A stretch of DNA of 64,000 nucleotides, taken from Nerophis ophidion (lineage: Eukaryota; Chordata; Actinopteri; Syngnathiformes; Syngnathidae). The notes under the pieces are model-generated. The model searched no databases, was not told the DNA's origin, and was given only the letters and a program-made list of their open reading frames with translations. Below, in pieces: positions 23,295-35,200 of the stretch. Where the stretch lies: the NCBI RefSeq assembly GCF_033978795.1, contig NC_084618.1, forward strand, positions 9,144,892 through 9,208,891, given 5' to 3'. Position numbers and translations under genes: made by a program. Each line of letters begins with the position of its first letter. Within the stretch, counting starts at the first letter, position 1.

Positions 23295-26200
23295 CTGCGG
23301 CGTCACCCACAGCTGGGGGTCAGCTAACGTGCTAATGCTAACCAGGTCGGCGCGGTGGACACGTACCGGAGAGGAAGAGGTTCTTGACGGGGGTGTCACA
23401 CCGGTTCCTCGCCACCGCCTCGGCTTGGAAGCGCTCCAGGTTGTGCTCGGCGGAGTACATGGCGCCGCGCTGGGAGCCCAGGTAGTGCATGTTGGTGAGG
23501 GGCGTGGCCACGTCCTGGAAGACCAGCTGCGGGGCAAACATCCCCGTTCACAGAACAATGTTGGACGGTTACATACTAACATTAGCATGCTAATATAAGA
23601 GACGTTAGCATACCACCAAGATAGCGGCAAATACCCAAATCAATCCATCCATTACATACCGCTTGTCCCGTTCCCATGATTTTTTAAGTTTGAAAATACA
23701 AAATAAGCCAAAAAAAATAGCATTAAACATTATTTTTAGGTTTGAAAATACAAAAATAAGCAAAAAACTAGCTTTAAAAATGTGTATGCTAACATTAGCA
23801 TGCTAATATTAAAAAAACTAGCATTAAACATTTGCATGCTAACATAAGCATAGCATACCACCTATATGGCGCCGAGTATCCAAATCCATATTTTTTTAGG
23901 TTTGAAAATACAAAATAAGCAAAAAAAAAAACTAACATTAAACATTTCTATGTTAAAATTAGCATGCTAATATGAGAGACGTTAGCCTACCACCAAGATG
24001 GCGCCGAGTATCCAAATCCATGATTTTTTTTTTAGGTTTGAAAATACAAATTAAGCCAAAAAAACTACCATTAAACATTTCTATGTTAAAATTAGCATGC
24101 TAATATTAGAGACGTTAGCATACCACTAAGATGGCACCAAGTATCCAAATCCATGATTCTTTAGGTTTGAAAATACAATATAGGCAAAAAAAATAGCATT
24201 AAAAATATGTATGCTAACATTAGCATGCTAACATAAGGGACGTTAGCATACCACCTATATGGCGCCGAGTATCCAAATCCATGATTTTTTTAGGTTTGAA
24301 AATACAAATTAAGCCAAAAAAACTAGCATTAAACATTTGCACGCTAACATAAGAGATGTTAGCATACCACCTATATGGCGCCGAGTATCCAAATCCATAA
24401 TTTTTTAGGTTTGAAAATACAAAATAAGCAAAAAAAAACTGCATTAAACATTTATATGTTAAAATTAGCATGCTAATATGAGAGACGTTAGCATACCACC
24501 AAGATGGCGCCAAGTATCCAAATCCATGATTTTTTTTAGGTTTGAAAATACAAATTAAGCCAAAAAAAATAGCATTATATCTTTTTTTAGGCTATAGTAA
24601 AATAAGCACCAAAAAATTGTATTAAAAATGTACGCTAACATTAGCATACTATTATAAAATAAGTTAGCATACCACCAAGATGGCGCCGAGTATCCAAATC
24701 CATTATTTTTTAAGTTTGAAAATACAATACAGGCAAAAAAAAAAAACTAGCATTAAACATTTGCACGCTAACATAAGAGATGTTAGCATACCACCTATAT
24801 GGTGCCAAATCCATATTTTTTTACGTTTGAAAATACAAAATAAGCAAAAAAAAACTAGCATTAAACATTTCTATGTTAAAATTATCATGCTAATATGAGA
24901 GACGTTAGCATACCACCAAGATGGCGCCGAGTATCCAAATCCATGATTTTTTTTAGGTTTGAAAATACAAATTAAGCCCAAAAAGCTAGCATTAAACATT
25001 TTTTTAAGGTTTGAAAATACAAAAATAAGCACAAAAAAATAGTATTGAAAATGTGTACGCTAACATTAGCATGGTAATATAAAATAAGTTAGCATACCAC
25101 CAAGATGGCGGCAAGTATCCAAATCCATGATTTTTTTAGGTTTGAAAATACAAATTAAGCCAAAAAAACTAGCATTAAACATTTTTTTAAGGTTTGAAAA
25201 TACAAAAATAAGCACAAAATAATAGCATTAAAAATGTGTAGGCTAACATTAGCATGCTAATATAAAATACGTTAGCATACCCCCAAGATGGCGGCAAGTA
25301 TCCAAATCAATGATTCTCTAGGTTTGAAAATACAATCTAGGCAGAAAAAAAATAGCATTATAAATGTACGCTAACATTAGCCTGCTGATATTAGAGACCT
25401 TAGCCTAGCACCAAGATGGCGCCAAGTATTCAAAGCCAAGTTTTCTTTAGGTTTAAAAATACAAAATAAGCCAAAAAAAAAAGCTTTGAACGTTTTTTAG
25501 GCTTGAAAATACAAAAATAAGCACAAAAAAAAACTAGCAATAAAAATGTGTATGCTAACATTAGCATGCTAACACAAGAGACGTTAGCATAGCACTAAGA
25601 TGGCGCCAAGTGTCCAAATCCATAATTTTTTAGGTTTGAAAATACAAAATAAGCAAAAAAAAATAGCATTAAGCATTTCTATGTTAAAATTAGCATGCTA
25701 ATATAAGAGACGTTAGCATACAACCAAGATGGCGCCGAGTATCCAAATCCATGATTTTTTTTAGGTTTGAAAATACAAATTAAGCCAAAAAAACTAGCAT
25801 TAAATATTGTTTTTGGGTTTGAAAATACTAAAATAAGCACCAAAAAATAGTATTAAAAATGTACGCTAACATTAGCATACTATTATAAAATAAGTTAGCA
25901 TACCACCAAAATGGCGCCGAGTATCCAAATCCATACTTCTTTAGGTTTGAAAATACAATCTAGGCAAAAAAAAGCTAGCATTATAAATGTACGCTAACAT
26001 TAGCATGCTAACACAAGAGACGTTGGCATAGCACCAAGATGGCGCCAAGTGTCCAAATCCAAGTTTTCTTTAGGTTTAAAAATACAAAATAAGCTCAAAA
26101 AAAAAAGCTTTGAACGTTTTTTAGGCTTGAAATTACAAAAATAAGCACAAAAAAATTAGCAATAAAAATGTGTACGCTAACATTAGCATGCTAACACAAG

Positions 26201-29200
26201 AGACGTTGGCATAGCACCAAGATGGCGCCAAGTGTCCAACTACTTTCTTGACATCACAGAGTGTCCAAACCATCATTTTTAGGTTTAAACTTCAGGTTTA
26301 AACATATTAAAGCTAATCTAAGATGGCGCCAAGTGTCCACCCCCAGTTGACAGGACAACTAGTGCTGACTCACCTTGTCTCGGATGTTGGGGAAGAGCTG
26401 ACAGGCCCAGTCGAAGAGTTTGTTGGCAAACCTCATCTTGTAGTTGAGGTAGTCGTCACCCCGACGGCGCACGGCGGTGTCGCTCCACTCCTGGAACCAC
26501 TCGTACTTCACCATGGTCAGGATGGTCATGCAGGACTTGCCTGGAGGAGGACATATTTAGTTGGACACCATCGATAACGTCAACGTGACTAAGTTTGGTT
26601 GGACACCATCGCTAACGTCTACTTGACTAAGTTTGGTTGGACACCATCGCTAACGTCAACGTGACTAAGTTTGGTTGGACACCATCGATAACGTCTACGT
26701 GACTAAGTTTGGTTGGACACCATCGCTAACGTCAACGTGACTAAGTTTGGTTGGACACCATCGATAACGTCTACGTGACTAAGTTTGGTTGGACACCATC
26801 GCTAACGTCAACGTGACTACGTTCTGTTGGACACCATCGATAACGTCTACGTGACTAAGTTTGGTTGGACACCATCGCTAACATCTACGTGACTAAGTTT
26901 GGTTGGACACCATCGATAACGTCTACGTGACTAAGTTTGGTTAGACACCATCGCTAACATCTACGTGACTAAGTTTGGTTGGACACCATCGATAACGTCA
27001 AAGTGACTAAGTTTGGTTAGACACCATCGCTAACGTCAACGTGACTAAGTTTGGTTGGACACCATCGCTAACGTCAATGTGACTACGTTTGGTTGGACAC
27101 CATCGCTAACGTCTACATGACTAAGTTTGGTTGGACACCATCGATAACGTCTACGTGACTAAGTTTGGTTGGACACCATCGATAACGTCAAAGTGACTAA
27201 GTTTGGTTAGACACCATCGCTAACGTCAACGTGACTACGTTTGGTTGGACACCATCGATAACGTCAAAGTGACTAAGTTTGGTTGGACACCATCGCTAAC
27301 GTCAACGTGACTACGTTTGGTTGGACACCATCGATAACGTCAAAGTGACTAAGTTTGGTTGGACACCATCGCTAACGTCTACGTGACTAAGTTTGGTTGG
27401 ACACCATCGATAACGTCAAAGTGACTAAGTTTGGTTGGACACCATCGCTAACGTCAACGTGACTAAGTTTGGTTGGACACCATCGCTAACGTCTACTTGA
27501 CTAAGTTTGGTTGGACACCATCGCTAACGTCTACTTGACTAAGTTTGGTCGGACACCATCGCTAACGTCAACGTGACTACGTTTGGTTGGACACCATCGA
27601 TAACGTCAAAGTGACTAAGTTTGGTTGGACACCATCGCTAACGTCAACGTGACTAAGTTTGGTTGGACACCATCGCTAACGTCTACTTGACTAAGTTTGG
27701 TTGGACACCATCGATAACGTCAAAGTGACTAAGTTTGGTTAGACACCATCGCTAACGTCTACTTGACTAAGTTTGGTTGGACACCATCGCTAACGTCAAC
27801 GTGACTACGTTTGGTTGGACACCATTGATAACGTCTACATGACTAAGTCTGGTTAGACACCATCGCTAACGTCTACGTGACTAAGTTTGGTTGGACACCA
27901 TCGCTAACGTCAACGTGACAAAGTTTGGTTGGACACCATCGCTAACGTCAACGTGACTACGTTTGGTTGGACACCATCGCTAACGTCAACGTGACAAAGT
28001 TTGGTTGGACACCATCGATAACGTCAACGTGACTAAGTTTGGTTGGACACCATCGATAACGTCAAAGTCACTAAGTTTGGTTAGACACCATCGCTAACGT
28101 CAACGTGACTACGTTTGGTTGGACACCATCGATAACGTCTACGTGACTAAGTTTGGTTGGACACCATCGCTAACGTCAACGTGACTAAGTTTGGTTGGAC
28201 ACCATCGCTAACGTCTACTTGACTAAGTTTGGTTGGACACCATCGCTAACGTCAACGTGACAAAGTTTGGTTGGACACCATCGCTAACGTCAACGTGACT
28301 AAGTTTGGTTGGACACCATCGCTAACGTCTACTTGACTAAGTTTGGTTGGACACCATCGATAACGTCAACGTGACTACGTTTGGTTGGACACCATCGCTA
28401 ACGTCAACGTGACTACGTTTGGTTGGACACCATCGATAACGTCTACGTGACTAAGTTTGGTTAGACACCATCGCTAACGTCTACGTGACTAAGTTTGGTT
28501 GGACACCATCGATAACGTCAAAGTGACTAAGATTGGTTAGACACCATCGCTAACGTCTACGTGACTAAGTTTGGTTGGACACCATCGATAACGTCAACGT
28601 GACTAAGTTTGGTTGGACACCATCGCTAACGTCTACTTGACTAAGTTTGGTTGGACACCATCGCTAACGTCAACGTGACTAAGTTTGGTTGGACACCATC
28701 GCTAACGTCAACGTGACTAAGTTTGGTTAGACACCATCGCTAACGTCTACGTGACTAAGTTTGGTTGGACACCATCGATAACGTCTACTTGACTAGGTTT
28801 GGTTAGACACCATCGATAACGTCTACTTGACTAGGTTTGGTTAGACACCATCGATAACGTCTACGTGACTAAGTTTGGTTAGACACCATCGCTAACGTCT
28901 ACGTGACTAAGTTTGGTTGGACACCATCGATAACGTCTACTTGACTAGGTTTGGTTAGACACCATCGATAACGTCTACTTGACTAGGTTTGGTTAGACAC
29001 CATCGCTAACGTCAACGTGACTAAGTTTGGTTAGACACCATCGCTAACGTCTACGTGACTAAGTTTGGTTGGACACCATCGATAACGTCTACTTGACTAG
29101 GTTTGGTTAGACACCATCGATAACGTCTACTTGACTAGGTTTGGTTAGACACCATCGCTAACGTCTACGTGACTAAGTTTGGTTGGACACCATCGATAAC

Positions 29201-32200
29201 GTCAAAGTGACTAAGATTGGTTAGACACCATCGCTAACGTCTACGTGACTAAGTTTGGTTGGACACCATCGATAACGTCAACGTGACTAAGTTTGGTTGG
29301 ACACCATCGCTAACGTCTACTTGACTAAGTTTGGTTGGACACCATCGCTAACGTCAACGTGACTAAGTTTGGTTGGACACCATCGCTAACGTCAAAGTGA
29401 CTAAGTTTGGTTAGACACCATCGCTAACGTCAACGTGACTAAGTTTGGTTGGACACCATCGCTAACGTCAACGTGACTACGTTTGGTTGGACACCATCGA
29501 TAACGTCTACGTGACTAAGTTTGGTTAGACACCATCGCTAACGTCTACGTGACTAAGTTTGGTTGGACACCATCGATAAAGTCAACGTGACAAAGTTGTT
29601 ACCGGGGTGGCGGATCTTGGCTTCCGGGTCTTTGGATGAAGGCATGGTGATGAACATCATGGGGATGTTGTCCGGCGCTTCCTCTTTGCTCAGAGCGAAA
29701 AACTCCTCCATCCTAAAAGAGTCAGGTCAAATATTAGGACAGTCTTTGGCTCTATCAAGAGGACATCACGTGAACTGCAGCTTGCAAAACTCCATCCTCA
29801 AACAGTCATGTCAAATATTAGGACAGTCTTTGGTTCCATCTAGAGGACACCAAGTGAACTGCAGCTTGCAAAACTCCATCCTCAAACAGTCATGTCAAAT
29901 ATTAGGACAGTCTTTGGCTCCATCAGGAGGACATTATGTGAACTGCAGCTTGCAAAACTCCATCCTCAAACAGTCATGTCAAATATTAGGACAGTCTTTG
30001 GCTGCATCTAGAGGACACCAGGTGAACTGCAGCTTGCAAAACTCCATCGTCAAACAGTCATGTCAAATATTAGGACAGTCTTTGGCTCCATCTAGAGGAC
30101 ACCAGGTGAACTGCAGCTTGCAAAACTCCATCCTAAAACAGTCTTGTCAAATATTAGGACAGTCTTTGGCTCCATCAAGAGGACATTATGTGAACTGCAG
30201 CTTGCAAAACTCCATCCTCAAACAGTCATGTCAAATATTAGGACAGTCTTTGGCTCCATCTAGAGGACACCAGGTGAACTGCAGCTTGCAAAACTCCATC
30301 GTCGAACAGTCATGTCAAATATTAGGACAGTCTTTGTCTCCATCTAGAGGACACCAGGTGAACTGCAGATTGCAATGCTTTGGCTCCAGCTGTCCAAAGT
30401 CTGTCAGAGATAGTTTTTTTTTGTGAAGTGCAGTTGACCTGAGACATAAGTGTTGAAAATAAAAACAAACTGTATGACACCTTTATGAGTGGGGCCCTTT
30501 TGGATCCCCAATAATTTAACTTTTTTTTTTTAAACTGTCATTGCTAAGAAAAAAAAAAAAAAGAGATTTAATATCAATGTTGTTATGAATTATTGACCTA
30601 TTTAAGACTCCAATGACTTCACATCAAATATTACACTTGGAAAAATATTGCATATTTTTGTCATTAAAAGAGGCATAAAACGTTAAAACAAAAATATTTT
30701 TTTTATCGACAGAAGTTGCTCCATTTAAGTGTTGATATAAAGAATAAGAAATAATGATATAAAGTTAGGACCAGAAATATTTGTACTTTGACACTAGTTT
30801 TGTTATTTTAGCTGGAAAAAGTTTGGACACCCCTGTTCGAGCGCTCGAACAGCGCCCTCTATTGGCGACTATTAAAGTGCAAGCATCCTGACAAGGAACA
30901 CAACAGCACCCTCTAGTGGCGACTATTAAAGTGCAAGCATTTTGACCAGGAACACAACATCACCCTCTAGTGGCGACTATTAAAGTGCAAGCATTTTGAC
31001 CAGGAACACAAGTGCAGGAGTTATGTACGCACGATTTGTCCATGTCGTTGTTTTTGAAGAGCCAGAAGTTGGTGGAAACTAGGCCCAGTTCTTCTTCAGT
31101 GCCATCGAAACCAGAGAAGACCAGGAAGGAACCTCGGCCGTGTTTCATCATGTTCAGCCTCTCCTGGATGTCTGAAAAGTTGACAATTATCGTAAAACAA
31201 TAATCCCGAAAATTCCTTCGGAAATTCTGATGGGCTCGCTCTGTGTGCCCTGGACTTTTGCCAGCATACGTCTAAGATTTGTGTGCTAACAATAGCATGC
31301 TACTATAAGAGACGTTAGCATACCACCAAGATGGCGCCAAGTATCTAAATCCAAGATTTTTTAGGTTTGAAAATACAAAAATAAGCAAATAAAAGTAGCA
31401 TTAAAAATGTGTACGCTAACATTAGCATGCTAATAGAAGAGAAGCTAGCATATCACCAAGATGACGCCAAGTATCCAAATACAAGTTTTTTTTTGTTTGA
31501 AAAATACAAAATAAGCCAAAAAAACTAGAAATAAACATTTATATGCTAACATTAGCATGCTAATACAAGAGACGCTAGCATATCACCAAGATGACGCCAA
31601 GTATCCAAATAAAGGTTGTTTTTTTTTGTTTTAAAAATACAAAATAAGCCAAAAAAACTAGAAATAAACATTTATATGCTAACATTAGCATGCTAACACA
31701 AGAGACGCTAGAATACCACCGAAATGGCGGCAAGTATCCAAATCCATGATTTTTTAGGTTTGAAAATACAAAATAAACCAAAAAAAAACCCCTAGCATTA
31801 AACATTTTTTTAGGTTTGAAAATATAAAAATGAGCAAAATAAAGTAGCATTAAATGTGTACACTAACATTAGCATGCTAATATAAGAGACACTAGCATAC
31901 CACCAAAATGGCGCCAACTATCTAAATCCATTACTTTTTAGGTTTGAAAATACAAAAATAAGCAAATAAAAGTAGCATTAAAAATGTGTACGCCGACATT
32001 AGCATGCTAATATAAGAGACGCTAACATATCACCAAGATGGTGCCAAGTATCCAAATACAAGTTTTTTTTTAGTTTTAAAAATAAAAAATAAGCAAAAAA
32101 AACTATAAAAAAAACATTTGTATGCTAACATTAGCATGCTAACATAAGAGACGCTAGAATACCACCGAAATGGCGGCAAGTATCCAAATCCATGATTTTT

Positions 32201-35200
32201 TAGGTTTGAAGATACAAAATAAGCCCCAAAAAACCCCTGGCATTAAACATTTTTTTAGGTTTGAAAATACAAAACTAAGGAAAAAAAAGTAGCATTAAAT
32301 GTGTACGCTAACATTAGCATGCTAATATAAGAGACGCTAGTATACCACCAAGATGGCGCCAAGTATCCAAATCTTTGATTTTTTTTAGGTTTGAAAATAC
32401 AAAATAAGCCAAAAAAACCTAGCATTAAACATTTTTTCAGGTTTGAAAATACAAATTTTTTTTTAAAAAAAGTAGCATTAAAAGTGTATGCTAACATTAG
32501 CATGTTAACATAAGAGACATTAGCATACCACCAAGATGCCGCAAGGTATCCAAATCCATGATTTTTGAAAATATAAAATAAGCCAAAAAACCTAGCAATT
32601 AAATTGTGTATGCTAACATTAGCATGCTAACATAAGATACATTAACATACCACCAAGATGGCACCAAGTAACCAAATCCAAGTTTCCATTAGGTTTAAAA
32701 ATACAAAAAAAGCAACAACAAAAAATCGCATTAAACATTAGTATGCTAACATTAGCATGCTAATATAGGAGACGTTAGCATACCACCAAAATGGCGCCGG
32801 GTATCCAAATCCATTATTTTTTAGGTCTGAAAATACAAAATAAGCCAAAAAAACTAGCATTAAACATTTCTATGCTAAAATTATCATGCTAATATAAGAG
32901 ATGTTAGCATAGCACCAAGATGGCGCCGAGTATCCAAATCCATGATTTTTTTTCACGTTTGAGAATACAAAATAAGCACAAAAAAAATAGTATTAAAATG
33001 TGTATGCTAACATTAGCATGCTAATATAAGAGATGTTAGCCTACCACCAAGATGGCGCCGAGTATCCAAATCCATGATTTTTTGTACGTTTGACAATACA
33101 AAATAAGCACAAAAAAATAGTATTAAAATGTGTATGCTAACATTAGCATGCTAATATAAGAGACATTAGCATACCACCAAAATGGCGCAGAGTATCCAAA
33201 TCCATTATTTTTTTAGGTTTGAAAATACAAAAATAAGCAAAATAAAGTAGCATTAAATGTGCACACTAACATTAGCATGCTAACATAAGAGACGCTAGTA
33301 TACCACCAAGATGGCGCCGGGTATCCAAATCCATTATTTTTTAGGTTTGAGAATACAAAATAAGCACAAAAAAAAATAGTATTAAAATGTGTATGCTAAC
33401 ATTAGCATGCTAATATAAGAGATGTTAGCATAGCACCAAGATGGCGCCGAGTATCCAAGTCCATTATTTTTTTTTTACGTTTGAGAATACAAAATAAGCA
33501 AAAAAAAAAGTATCAAAATGTGTATGCTAACATTAGCATGTTAATATAAAATTTTAAATCGGCACCTGGTTTGACTTGGATCTCAGGAGGAAGAAGTTTC
33601 TGGAAGGTGGTGAAGATGCCGCAGTTGGAGACCACCACAGGAGCATGGATCTCCACGTCCTTCCCGCCTTTGCTCACCTTCACCCCTGCCACACCCGGGA
33701 AGAAGACCTCAGTCCGCCATCACCTCAGACTTTGACGCGGTAAAGTCCGCGGTCCCTACCGTACGCCGCCCCCTTGTGGTCCACCAAGACCTGGGAGACC
33801 GGAGCTCTGACCAGGCAGGTGCCTCCGTGTCTCTGGATGGTGCGGATGATGTTGAAGGCTATCTCGCTGCCGCCACCTTTGGGGTAGTAAGCACCTCGCT
33901 TGTAGTGGTGGACCAGCAGGGCGTTGATCAGGATACTGGACTCCTTTGGAGGCACGCCTGCCACAAAACTCTCTTTCTTAGCCTTGTTCTTATGCATTTT
34001 CATTATTTATTTATTTTTTATAGTTATTCATTAAAAAAAAAAAAACTTAGCATGCTAACATTAAAATGCAAACTTTTTTTCAGCTAATGTAACATGTTTT
34101 ACTCTTGTTCCCCAGCCATAGACCTTAGGACAGGGGTCACCAACACCAGGTCGCCCGTAAGGACCAGATGAGTCGTCCAGTGGCCTGTTCTAAAAATAGC
34201 TCAAATAGCAGCACTTACCAGTGAGCTGCCTCAAATTTTTAAATTGTATTTATTTACTAGCAAGCTGGTCGACATTTTTAATTGTAAGAGAGACAAAACC
34301 TAAATAGAATTTGAAAATGTAAGAAAATATTTTAAAGACTTGGTCTTCACTTGTTTAAATAAATTCATTTATTTTAGGTGGCGACTTGTCCAGGGTGTAC
34401 CCCGCCTTCCGCCCGATTGTAGCTGAGATAGGCGCCAGCGCCCCCCGCGACCCCAAAAAGTGGTAGAAAATGGATGGATGGATTTTTTTACTTTGATTCT
34501 TATAAATTTCAGAAAAACAATTTTAGAGAAAAATTACAACCTTAAAAATGATTTTAGGATTTTTAAACACATATACCTTTTTACCTTTTAAATTCCTTCC
34601 TCTTCTTTCCTGACAATTTAAATCAATGTTCAAGTATTTTTTTTATTTTATTGTAAATAATAATAAATACATTTTAATTTAATTCTTCATTTTAGCTTCT
34701 GTTTTTCTGACCAAGAATATTTGCGAAATATTTCTTCAAACTTATTCTGATTAAAATAAAACAAATATATATTCTGGCAAATCTAGAAAATCTGTACAAT
34801 CATATTTAAATATTATTTTAAAGTATTTTGAATTTCTTTTAAAATTTCTGTAATGACTGCGATGAGGTGGCGACTTGTCCAGGGTGTACACCGCCTTCCA
34901 CCCGATTGTAGCTGAGATAGGCGCCAGCGCCCCCCGCCACCCCAAAAGGGAATAAGCGGTAGAAAATGGATGGATGGATGGTCTTCACTTGTTGAAATAA
35001 ATTCATTTATTTCTTTACTTTGCTTCTTATAACTTTCAGAAAAACAATTTTAGAGAAAAATTACAACCTTAAAAATGATTTTAGGATTTTTAAACACATA
35101 TACCTTTTTAGCTTTTAAATTAATTTCTCTTATTTCCTGAGAATTTAAATCCATGTTCAAGTAATTTAATGTTTTTTTATTGTAAATAATAATAAATACA

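Noticed and set aside
23047..23598. A 183-codon plus-strand open frame
   Set aside because: It is antisense to RETSAT exons 10 and 11 and the intron between; the GC-rich coding strand leaves the other strand open.
26556..29595. CRISPR-like array of regular 38-bp units
   Set aside because: There are no unique spacers: the whole unit repeats, in an intron of a vertebrate gene. It is a minisatellite.
29563..30426. A 287-codon plus-strand open frame
   Set aside because: It runs antisense through RETSAT exon 8 and then the 84-bp array, whose length is divisible by three. Repeat artefact.
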